Source of the DNA: Candidatus Pacearchaeota archaeon
Lineage (GTDB): Archaea; Nanobdellota; Nanobdellia; Pacearchaeales; GW2011-AR1
Length of the DNA: 27,130 nt
Direction of reading: 5' to 3'
Assembly (NCBI GenBank): GCA_017609795.1
Contig: JAFCDH010000019.1
Span: 1-27,130 of the forward strand
Shown: positions 7,179 through 14,204 of the stretch, in pieces
How positions within the stretch are numbered: position 1 is the stretch's first letter
Layout: the number at the start of each line of letters is the position of its first letter
Position numbers and translations under genes: made by a program
The notes under the pieces: model-generated
The model's database searches: none
What the model was told of the DNA's origin: nothing
The model's input: the letters and a program-made list of their open reading frames with translations, nothing else

Positions 7179-8174
7179 CTAAACCAACCCTTCTTCAAAC
7201 TCTTCAACAATTTCCGAGTCTTCAATTAATTTAGGTTTTCCTTGCTTATCTAAAAGTTCTGTTCCACCTAAGATTTTATCTAATTCATTTGATTCTTTTT
7301 CTCTTAGTAATCTAAGTTCTTCTTTTCTTGCTTCAATTAATCTTTGTCTTTCTTCAATTTTTCTCTGTTCTTCAACCTTTTCTTGTTTAGTTACCTCGAC
7401 TTTTTGCTTATGTAAATCTCTTAAATCGCCAATTGTAACTTTCTCAATATTTGTTTTATGTATATCTAAACTTCCTACTTCATCTAATTTAAGAAACTCT
7501 TCTTCTACTTCAATTTCTTCTGGTTCTCTTTCTATTTCTTCAATCTCCTCTTTTTCAACCTCTAAAGAAGATTCTTTTATTTTGGGTTCAGGAATATTTT
7601 CTAATTCTTGCCCATATTCATCTAAAAGAACAGGACCTTGTTCTTCAATTTTAGCTTTCATTAATTCTTCTCTACTTGGTTTTCTTAATCTAACTTGAAA
7701 AAACTGTTCTAATTTTTTTATTAAAACTTCTGCATTTTCAGGAAGCTTTGCTTTTTCAATCATTTCAATAGCAACTTCTGATTCACTAATAACTTCTGCA
7801 AGCTGTTTTTGAGAAAGTCCTTTTCTCCTTCTATTTTGCATAATCTCCCAATAAAAATGGTCAATAAGATTCAATTGCTCTTTTTCAGGAAGCTCTAATT
7901 CTGGTTTTGTATCTAATTCTTTTAATTTATCTTCTTTAAAAAAAGTAGTTTCTTCTTTAACATCTTTAAATCCAGACAATCTCTTCATTCTGTCATAAAC
8001 TCCAACCCTACTCATTTCAGCTTTTTTTAATTGAGAAACATCTGGTTTTTTTATGATTGGAACATTTTCAATTATAGAACATCTCTCGCAAATTTTAGCC
8101 ATTCTACCCTCATAAATAGCATCAAAAAGCCTTACTTCTCCACCATCAACATTACATCTCACACATTTTTCCAT
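7179..8174 (-). CDS. Zinc-ribbon and HTH (MBF1-like) protein with long acidic tail
   Basis: From ATG 8174 the protein has 331 residues. It starts with a zinc ribbon (C4, C7, C29, C32), as in archaeal MBF1, and then has an XRE-type helix-turn-helix at about 109-163 (RRRKGLSQKQLAEVI and following helices). Residues 170-331 form a long tail very rich in Glu, Lys and Arg, probably coiled coil. MBF1 bridges TATA-binding protein in eukaryotes; in archaea it binds the ribosome and may act in translation or transcription. Normal archaeal MBF1 is only about 150-170 residues, so the tail is unusual. The reading from 8198 would need a TTG start, with a TATA-like AGATATAAG inside its first codons, so 8174 is preferred. 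Confidence 0.8.
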   Translation of the reverse strand: MEKCVRCNVDGGEVRLFDAIYEGRMAKICERCSIIENVPIIKKPDVSQLKKAEMSRVGVYDRMKRLSGFKDVKEETTFFKEDKLKELDTKPELELPEKEQLNLIDHFYWEIMQNRRRKGLSQKQLAEVISESEVAIEMIEKAKLPENAEVLIKKLEQFFQVRLRKPSREELMKAKIEEQGPVLLDEYGQELENIPEPKIKESSLEVEKEEIEEIEREPEEIEVEEEFLKLDEVGSLDIHKTNIEKVTIGDLRDLHKQKVEVTKQEKVEEQRKIEERQRLIEARKEELRLLREKESNELDKILGGTELLDKQGKPKLIEDSEIVEEFEEGLV

Positions 8175-8342
8175 TTTTATTTCCTTATATCTTAACAAGC
8201 TCGATTAAGCTTTACATCTCAGTTCTTTAGCCTAATTTATCTTCCTCATCGTTATCATACCTTAAGATTCCAATATTATAAAATATTAGTATTAGAATTC
8301 CTTTTTATTCTTATTTGTGATTAAATGTATATTTTATTATTA

Positions 8343-9008
8343 CTACAGATATGCTTCTAATTCTTCAACGTTTTGTAATTCAGTTATTTTAATTTCTTCG
8401 TTTATTAAAATAATAGGTAATTCCTCTCTAGAAATATTATATTGATTTAATAGAACATTTATTGAAGAAACATCTTTATTAGCTGCAATTGGAATAAGTA
8501 ATATTTCTTCTCTTTTTTTTTGCTTAAATTCCCAAAGCAATTTTGAGAAAGTTTGTTGTTTTGCTTTTAAATCCAGTCTAGGATTATCATATTCTGCAAG
8601 ATAAAAATAAACAACATTATGATAAGAAGTATTACAATTTTTTCTTATTTCAATAGAATTCATAAACAACATAGCCCTTAACAAATCATATTTTTTATGT
8701 TTAATAATTAAATTATCTGTTAGTCTTCTTGCTTTTTCATATTTCTCCAAAATTTTTGCTTCTTCATAAATTTTATCTGTAAATTTCAAATTTTCTTGTA
8801 TAGCAAATTCACAATCAAATTCTCCCTTAGAATAAATTTCATTTTGTAGTCTAATATCTAATAATTCTACCTCAGATATCTGATATAAATCACTTATTTC
8901 AGAAGTTCTCAAATTTTCCAAAATAACACCTGAAAGAACCCCTACTCCAAATATAAAAAGTGTTACTAATAAAGCTTCCCAAAAAACATGCTTTTGTGAT
9001 TTAAACAT
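8343..9008 (-). CDS. Membrane-anchored thioredoxin-like protein without CxxC
   Basis: A 221-residue protein with one N-terminal membrane helix (FWEALLVTLFIFGVGVLSGVIL) and a large outer or inner domain. The C-terminal part, with EILLIPIAANKDVSSINVL, then NISREELPIILINEE and ITELQNVEELEAYL, has the strand-helix-cis-Pro-strand order of a thioredoxin fold (LPIILINEE resembles the x-P-T-x-x-x-N-G strand). No CxxC is present, so redox activity is not expected; the single cysteines are at FDCEF and KNCNT. The fold assignment is inference from pattern. It has a strong Shine-Dalgarno (AGGAGG) inside a 12-bp hairpin directly before the start, unlike most genes here. Confidence 0.65.
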   Translation of the reverse strand: MFKSQKHVFWEALLVTLFIFGVGVLSGVILENLRTSEISDLYQISEVELLDIRLQNEIYSKGEFDCEFAIQENLKFTDKIYEEAKILEKYEKARRLTDNLIIKHKKYDLLRAMLFMNSIEIRKNCNTSYHNVVYFYLAEYDNPRLDLKAKQQTFSKLLWEFKQKKREEILLIPIAANKDVSSINVLLNQYNISREELPIILINEEIKITELQNVEELEAYL

Positions 9009-9044
9009 ATTTAAATTTCCTCCTGATTTCTTGGAAATTTAAAT
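9009..9044 (-). promoter_or_regulatory. Hairpin holding the Shine-Dalgarno of the thioredoxin-like gene
   Basis: ATTTAAATTTCC (minus strand, 9044 to 9033) pairs perfectly over 12 bp with GGAAATTTAAAT (9020 to 9009), with a 12-nt loop. The 3' arm ends one base before the ATG codon's A. The sequence AGGAGG, a near-perfect match to the archaeal anti-Shine-Dalgarno, runs from the loop into the 3' arm. Folding would hide the ribosome site, and it could also be a palindromic operator in DNA. Confidence 0.65.
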
Positions 9045-9234
9045 GCTTGAAAATTTTTAATTTTCATTGTTTTTATTATATTTTATTTATTTTTATCTAT
9101 CTCTATAAAACTTTAAGTTATACAAGGAGTTCTTTAACCCCTCATTTTCATCTCAAGATATTTTATAAGATATTAATTATTCATTAAGATAGTGATAGTT
9201 TCCCATATATATTTATTATTATTATTCAAACCAA

Positions 9235-10470
9235 TCATCTCCAAACTCTTTTACCTCTAAAAGCATGCCATATTGCAGCTAACATAATAAAAGGATAAAA
9301 AGCCATATAAATAAGCATATAAAAAGGGATATTAAAGATATTCCCTTTTTTCAAAATCTTTTCTTTTAAAACTATAAAAATAATCATAAGCAAAATCAGT
9401 CCAAAGAAAAACAAAACAATTCCTAAATAATTTAAAACACTTGGAGTTATAAAAATCTCTTCTGCAGTTAATATAGGGGTTTCTGTAATTACAGAAAATC
9501 TTACTCTTAAAAAATTAGAAATAATTCTTCTAGTTAAAAGATAAAAAAATATACTTAATCCTAATAATCCTAAAAAAGTGCTTAAAATAAAAAAAGGAAT
9601 AATAAAAAAACCTAACATCCCTTTTTTAATATCAAATAAAGATTTTCTATATTTACGAATACATTGCAATCCTCCAACATTCCATCTTCTTCTTTGTCTA
9701 AACCAAGCCTTAAACTTACTTGGAGCAGTACTACTAACACTTGTTGATAAACACATTCTTCTTTTCCATCCATTATAAGTTAGATTCCAAGCAATCTCAA
9801 TATCTTCAGTCATATTTTTTTCATCAAACCCTCCTATTCCATTTAAAGCTTTTTTTCTATATACAGCAAAAGGACCTGGAGTAACATAAATAGCTTCAAC
9901 ATAATCCAAAAGTTTTCTAGTAACTGCAATCATTTTATATTCAATTGCCTGCAATTTTTCAATAAATTTATTTGTATTTCTAACAACTACTGGGCAAGTA
10001 ACTGCCCCAACTTTATCATCATTAAAAAAACCAATTATTTTTTTCAAACTATCAGAAGCAGGATATGAATCAGCATCAACAACAGTAACTAATTCTCCTT
10101 TAGCGATTTTTAAACCTTTATTTAAAGAACCTGCTTTTCCTAAATTTCTTTTATTATTTAAAATCTTTAATTTAGAGTATTTTTTACATAAACTTTTAAC
10201 AACTTCAAGAGTATTATCTGTTGAACCATCATTAATAACAATAACCTCAATTATATTCTTATAATCAATATTAAAAATATGCTCAATAGTTTCTTTAATA
10301 GTTTCTTGTTCATTAATAGCAGGAACAAGAAAACTTATAAGATAATTTTTTCCAATCTCTGGATAATTAAAAATATCTCTTTTATTTTTTAAATAAATTA
10401 TCAAAAACATACTTAGCATATACAAAGAGACAAACATGTATCCCAAATATACATAAGGTAATATTGCCAT
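9235..10470 (-). CDS. Family 2 glycosyltransferase, membrane-bound (polysaccharide synthase-like)
   Basis: A 411-residue processive-type glycosyltransferase. An N-terminal membrane helix (about 5-27) is followed by a GT-A domain with the nucleotide-sugar site FLVPAINEQETI and VINDGSTDNT. The metal-binding DADS is at 132-135, the TED acceptor motif at 221-223 and QRRRW (the Q-x-x-R-W motif) at 259-263. Three or four helices follow (from about 285 to the end). This is the plan of hyaluronan, chitin, cellulose and poly-GlcNAc synthases, which polymerise and export a sugar chain. The actual sugar cannot be told. A small inverted repeat sits directly before the start, and there is a TATA-like TTTAAATA about 25 nt upstream. 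Confidence 0.88.
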   Translation of the reverse strand: MAILPYVYLGYMFVSLYMLSMFLIIYLKNKRDIFNYPEIGKNYLISFLVPAINEQETIKETIEHIFNIDYKNIIEVIVINDGSTDNTLEVVKSLCKKYSKLKILNNKRNLGKAGSLNKGLKIAKGELVTVVDADSYPASDSLKKIIGFFNDDKVGAVTCPVVVRNTNKFIEKLQAIEYKMIAVTRKLLDYVEAIYVTPGPFAVYRKKALNGIGGFDEKNMTEDIEIAWNLTYNGWKRRMCLSTSVSSTAPSKFKAWFRQRRRWNVGGLQCIRKYRKSLFDIKKGMLGFFIIPFFILSTFLGLLGLSIFFYLLTRRIISNFLRVRFSVITETPILTAEEIFITPSVLNYLGIVLFFFGLILLMIIFIVLKEKILKKGNIFNIPFYMLIYMAFYPFIMLAAIWHAFRGKRVWR

Positions 10471-10485
10471 TTTCCTTTAGGGAAA
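10471..10485 (-). promoter_or_regulatory. Inverted repeat abutting the glycosyltransferase start
   Basis: On the minus strand TTTCC-CTAAA-GGAAA runs straight into the ATG at 10470. The 3' arm includes AAAGGA, a weak Shine-Dalgarno. A TATA-like TTTAAATA lies at about 10491-10498, so the repeat would sit on the transcription start. It may be an operator or a tiny RNA hairpin. Confidence 0.4.
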
Positions 10486-10741
10486 GATTAATATTTAAAA
10501 ATTATCTATTTGTATTATCTATTTTATTAATCTTAATATTTTTATCTAGATCTCTATAAATCTTAAAGCTATCCTTTGGGTCAAGCCTTTTTGAAAGGGT
10601 TAAAAGTAGCCTAATCTCAGTAGAACATCTCATAATGTTTTATAAGATATAAATGTTTTATTTATTTTTATTCTAAAATTCTACAGGCTCAACCAAGAGA
10701 AATTATCTGAGTCGCTTAACCCTCTTTTTTAATTACAAATC
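10471..10741. other. Intergenic region between glycosyltransferase and scpB
   Basis: This 271-bp region has no gene. On the minus strand it holds a copy of the dispersed module at 10676-10720 (GGTTAAGCGACTCAGATAAT, then CTTGGTTGAG) that lacks a good TATA box. Next comes the upstream box ATATCTTATAAAACATTATG (10628-10647) and a second, weaker module copy (GATTAGGCTACTTTTAA). A hairpin CCTTT-TTG-AAAGG lies at 10586-10598. Confidence 0.5.
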
Positions 10742-11329
10742 TCATTCTCTTAATCCTATCATCTTCAAATCATCCTTTTTTTCAATCCTTTCCAATTTCT
10801 TCTCTTTCAAATGAAAATATTCATAAAAATTATCACTTAATTTTAATTCTTTAGTATGTCCTAATCTTTTTGCTTTAACTAATCCAATATCAATAAATTT
10901 CTTAACATGATCATAAGCTTTATTCCCCCTTATTTTAATAACTACAGATTGTTTAACAGGTTGTTTATATGCGATTACAGCTAAAGTTTCTTGTTCTGAT
11001 TTACTAAACTCAGCACTTCCAGTAGCTAATTTATTAATCATAGAAACATGTTCTTGCTTAACATCCATTTTCCACATATTTTCTTTAATTACAATTTCAA
11101 TAGCACATTCATTAGAATTATATTTTTCAATTAATCTATTCAGCAACTCTTTTAACATTAAAGGATTAATATCAGTAAGCATGACTAAATTATCTAAATC
11201 CAAAAATCTTGCAGATAAAAATAAAACTGCCTCAATTTTCTTCATAGCTTCAATCTCAGAAGATTCATCTAATTCCTTAGCTGTTTCTGAGGTTGTATGT
11301 TCAATCACCTTTTTTTCTTCTTGTTCCAT
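10742..11329 (-). CDS. scpB: Segregation and condensation protein ScpB
   Basis: A 195-residue protein with the two winged-helix domains of ScpB, the kleisin-associated partner of SMC and ScpA in chromosome compaction and segregation. The recognisable parts are MKKIEAVLFLSARFLDLDNL (first winged helix), then ETLAVIAYKQPVKQSVVIKIRG, which is the ScpB signature (T-L-A-I-I-A-Y-K-Q-P-v-t-r), and VKKFIDIGLVKAKRLGHTKE, the second wing. The first 27 residues and last 25 are charged and disordered-looking. ScpA and SMC are not in this window. The gene lies 41 bp after the MFS gene and has its own TATA-like TTTTAAAATC at the leaderless distance. Confidence 0.88.
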   Translation of the reverse strand: MEQEEKKVIEHTTSETAKELDESSEIEAMKKIEAVLFLSARFLDLDNLVMLTDINPLMLKELLNRLIEKYNSNECAIEIVIKENMWKMDVKQEHVSMINKLATGSAEFSKSEQETLAVIAYKQPVKQSVVIKIRGNKAYDHVKKFIDIGLVKAKRLGHTKELKLSDNFYEYFHLKEKKLERIEKKDDLKMIGLRE

Positions 11330-11370
11330 TAATATTCTAATAAAAACAAGATTTTAAAACTTATTGTAGT

Positions 11371-12579
11371 CTACTTATTTCTTTTACCTTCTTTTTTCGA
11401 CTCTATAATATTTCTCATTTTAAAAGATATTACAAACATAATAAACATATAAAAACTAAAAAATAAAAATATAGATTTAAATGGAAAGAAAATAAGTAAA
11501 ACAGAAGGGATAATCTTTCCAACAAGCTGATTAATTCCCACAGTTGTATTATATGGTCCATAAAATCTACATTCCTCATCTTTTTTTAAGATATCAAAAA
11601 AATAAGCCTCTGTTGTTGGCTCTAACATAGCCAACCCAATACTTGCCAAAACTAAAAATAACATAATTAAATAAATATTCCCTACAAAAAAACATAGTAA
11701 AGCAAAGAAGAAAGGAATAAAAAAACCTATTTTAAAAATTTTCTTAAACCCCACTTTTCCTGCTAACTTAGAAAAAATATATTGAAACATGATCAAAGGA
11801 ACAGCTACAGCAAACAAAAAATAACCAACCCATTTAATACCTAAACCTTCTCTTATAATAAGTAAAGGAACAAACAAATAGGTAAGCGCCCACCACAAAT
11901 TAACACCTCCACTTAGAACATAAGAAAGAATCCTGTCTTTACTTTTAAAAAAAGCTTTAAAATTCTTAAAAATTTTTGAATGAACTTTCTTTTTTATATT
12001 ATTATCTTTTATTCTTAAAAATTTAAACATAAAAAAAGCGATAAAGATAAATATAGCAGATAAAACAAATATCATATTAACCCCATATTTTTCAGATAAA
12101 AGTCCTGCAATTAAAGGACCAATTACCCAAGCAACATTCATAAAGCTATACATCAATCCTTCATTTCTAGAAAGATTTTTTTCAGAAGACTTGTCTCTCA
12201 CCATTATTCCAAAACTAGTTGTCCTTATTGTCTGAAGGATTGTTGCAATAAAAGCCAATATAATTAAAAAATAAAATTTAGTATTTATAGCAAATAAAGT
12301 ATAAGTTATAGAAAAAAACAAAAGAGAATAGGAATAAATTTTGGCTTTGCTAGATTTTTCAATTAAGGGTATAAAAATAAAATAAAATAAAAGTGAAACT
12401 AAAGTAAGAAAAGCAGATATAAATCCAACAATAGCAATGTTATTAACAAAACTATCTAAATAAACTGCCCAAATCGTATCTATTAAAGCAAAAGCCAAAG
12501 CAACTATAAAAGAAACTATTGCTAACCTTGCTATACCTGTAAATACAAACCCCTTTTGCTTACTAATCAAAACACCCAT
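11371..12579 (-). CDS. MFS transporter
   Basis: A 402-residue integral membrane protein with about 12 hydrophobic helices and a charged central loop (KDNNIKKKVHSKIFKNFK), the plan of the major facilitator superfamily. The stretch GLMYSFMNVAWVIGPLIAGL fits the conserved region around helix 5 of drug/sugar exporters. The substrate is unknown. The ATG follows the aRF1 stop codon after only two bases, so the two genes are almost surely on one mRNA and translation is probably coupled. Why a transporter should be tied to the release factor is not clear. A second, different MFS gene is at 23548. Confidence 0.85.
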   Translation of the reverse strand: MGVLISKQKGFVFTGIARLAIVSFIVALAFALIDTIWAVYLDSFVNNIAIVGFISAFLTLVSLLFYFIFIPLIEKSSKAKIYSYSLLFFSITYTLFAINTKFYFLIILAFIATILQTIRTTSFGIMVRDKSSEKNLSRNEGLMYSFMNVAWVIGPLIAGLLSEKYGVNMIFVLSAIFIFIAFFMFKFLRIKDNNIKKKVHSKIFKNFKAFFKSKDRILSYVLSGGVNLWWALTYLFVPLLIIREGLGIKWVGYFLFAVAVPLIMFQYIFSKLAGKVGFKKIFKIGFFIPFFFALLCFFVGNIYLIMLFLVLASIGLAMLEPTTEAYFFDILKKDEECRFYGPYNTTVGINQLVGKIIPSVLLIFFPFKSIFLFFSFYMFIMFVISFKMRNIIESKKEGKRNK

Positions 12580-12581
12580 TT

Positions 12582-14066
12582 TTATATCTCAAATCTCAAA
12601 ATCGCTCCAATACCTCCTAAATTCCAAAACTGCACACCCTCTTCTGTATCTATAGAAACTAATTCAACTTTAACTCCTGTTTCACCTGCTTTTTTCTCAA
12701 ACTTTTTTATATCTGCTTTTTTCAATTTTTTAGAAAGCAATAAAGTATCAACAGCTCCAAAACTCAAAGCTTTTTCAACTGGTTTTTGTCCATAAGCAGT
12801 CTTGTTTTTTTGTTTCCCAAGCATATCAAAGAATTTCTCTAAGAATTTCTTTTCATATATAATTTCCTGTTCAGCTAAAATATCCCCAGAACATTCAACT
12901 AATAAATCTAAACCATGTTCATCAGCATAACCAATATCTTTTACTCCTAAAACTTTATCTTGTAAAGCAGTTACTAAATTTCCTTCTTTTAAAAAATCCT
13001 CTTTTGTTGGTCCAGGTCCTCCAACTAAAATCCCTTTTAATTTATTCATATTGAAAAATTGCTTTTTCATAGCTTCTGCAATTTTTCTAAAAAACTCTTT
13101 AGCCATAACTTCCCTAATCCTTGCAAAACGATTTGATGAGTTATGCACTAAAATCCCATTTGCAACAAAATTATGATTTTTGGTTTCAATATCAATTAAT
13201 TCTTTTTTTTCATTTCTTTTCTTAATTTTTTCTATGATTACTGGTCTGCCATCATCATCAATAAGCTTATCATCTTCACTCAAATCTTCAACAGGCTTCT
13301 CAATAATTTTATCGTTTAAATAAACATAAAATAAATGATCTTCTGAAGAAATTATAGAATTTCCCCCTTTAAAAAAAATTTGAACTATTTTATCTTTATT
13401 GATCTTCCATTTATTAGTACATAAAGTCTCATTGAGACCTTTCTCTTCAAAATCATACCCTAATATAATATCATTTACTTTAACATTTTCTAATTTAGTA
13501 ATCTCTCCATTGATAACAATCTCAGTATCAGAACTCAAACATTGACCCCCTTTATGCGTTTTTCCAGGAACAAAACTATCAAACTTTTGCAAAATTTTTA
13601 TTTTTTTTCCAATAAGTAATCCTAAAGCAGCTTCTTTTCTATCAATAACAACTAATCCATAGACTTCTTTAACTTCAAGCATTTCTTCTAATGGTTCTAA
13701 AACAAAAATCTGGTCACAACGATAAAGCCTAACATTAAGCTCCTCAGGAGGTTCAAAAGCTTCTGTAATAAATTCATCTTGTCCTTCTACTTTAGAAACA
13801 TTTCCAGCAAGTAAAACAACCCCATTTTTAGGAGCTTTTTTCATTCCCTTTGAAATTCTAATCAAGCTTTCCAAAGCATCTTGAACATTTTTTCTAGTTG
13901 TAGTACTTTTTATGTTAGTAGCAGTGCTTTTCTCACCTTCAAGTTGTTTAGTAATTAGATTAATATCAAAACCTGCAGGAACATAAACAGTTATTAGTTC
14001 TGTATGCCTTGCTTTATATTCTTTCATTTCTTCAACAAATTCTTCTAATTCTTGTTTTGTAGTCAT
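12582..14066 (-). CDS. prf1: Peptide chain release factor aRF1 containing an intein
   Basis: aRF1 recognises all three stop codons and triggers peptide release. Seen, numbering from the upstream ATG 14084: STATNIKSTTTRKNV with the stop-recognition NIKS (57-60), GKTHKGGQ with the catalytic GGQ (179-181), then an intein (182-315), then SSNRFARIREVMAKEFFRK, which directly continues the normal aRF1 sequence. The host protein without the intein is about 360 residues, shorter than the usual 405-420. The gap is in domain 3, where GAVDTLLLSKKL passes to VKVELVSIDTEEG without the cysteine-bearing minidomain. ATG 14066 is preferred: the TATA box (14098-14105) is only 17 nt before 14084 but 35 nt before 14066. 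The gene is followed by the MFS gene with 2 nt between. Confidence 0.93.
   Translation of the reverse strand: MTTKQELEEFVEEMKEYKARHTELITVYVPAGFDINLITKQLEGEKSTATNIKSTTTRKNVQDALESLIRISKGMKKAPKNGVVLLAGNVSKVEGQDEFITEAFEPPEELNVRLYRCDQIFVLEPLEEMLEVKEVYGLVVIDRKEAALGLLIGKKIKILQKFDSFVPGKTHKGGQCLSSDTEIVINGEITKLENVKVNDIILGYDFEEKGLNETLCTNKWKINKDKIVQIFFKGGNSIISSEDHLFYVYLNDKIIEKPVEDLSEDDKLIDDDGRPVIIEKIKKRNEKKELIDIETKNHNFVANGILVHNSSNRFARIREVMAKEFFRKIAEAMKKQFFNMNKLKGILVGGPGPTKEDFLKEGNLVTALQDKVLGVKDIGYADEHGLDLLVECSGDILAEQEIIYEKKFLEKFFDMLGKQKNKTAYGQKPVEKALSFGAVDTLLLSKKLKKADIKKFEKKAGETGVKVELVSIDTEEGVQFWNLGGIGAILRFEI
13140..13541 (-). other. Mini-intein within aRF1, directly after GGQ
   Basis: This in-frame segment has 134 residues. 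It begins with Cys (CLSSDTEIVI, block A), has GNSIISSEDHLFYV as block B with His69 (Ser replacing the usual Thr three residues before it), and ends with IETKNHNFVANGILVHN (block F and G), with the penultimate His, the last Asn and a Ser as first residue of the C-extein. These are the residues needed for class 1 protein splicing. No LAGLIDADG or HNH endonuclease blocks fit in the 60-odd residues between, so it cannot home by itself. Joining the flanks restores GGQSSNRF, the normal aRF1 sequence. Confidence 0.92.
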
Positions 14067-14095
14067 TTTTTTACTCTTAATCATATTTTATCAAT

Positions 14096-14141
14096 ATCTT
14101 ATAAGCTCAATCAAGAGAGATTATCTGAATTCTTTAACCAT
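14096..14141 (-). promoter_or_regulatory. aRF1 promoter: dispersed module with TATA box
   Basis: On the minus strand: GGTTAAAGAATTCAGATAAT, then CTCTTGATTGAG, then CTTATAAG (14098-14105). This is one of the best matches to the radB (6104-6150) and minD-like (19501-19550) copies. A further GATTAAGC lies just upstream (near 14148-14155). Confidence 0.65.
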
Positions 14142-14204
14142 TCAAAGCTTAATCCACTCATCTTCATATCATTATCCTTTAAGATTTAAGTTATTTAAAC
14201 CTAA

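Noticed and set aside
7179..8198. Zinc-ribbon/HTH gene starting at 8198
   Set aside because: That codon is TTG and the first eight codons read through a promoter-like AGATATAAG. ATG 8174 gives the standard zinc-ribbon start.
8343..9008. Thiol-disulfide oxidoreductase
   Set aside because: The fold pattern is possible, but there is no CxxC or equivalent cysteine pair.
12556..12795. Plus-strand ORF over the aRF1 end
   Set aside because: It is a shadow of the aRF1 C-terminus and has no promoter or recognisable domain.
12582..14066. aRF1 disrupted by a foreign insertion (pseudogene)
   Set aside because: The insertion is in frame, has splicing residues at both ends and restores the normal sequence when removed, so it is an intein.
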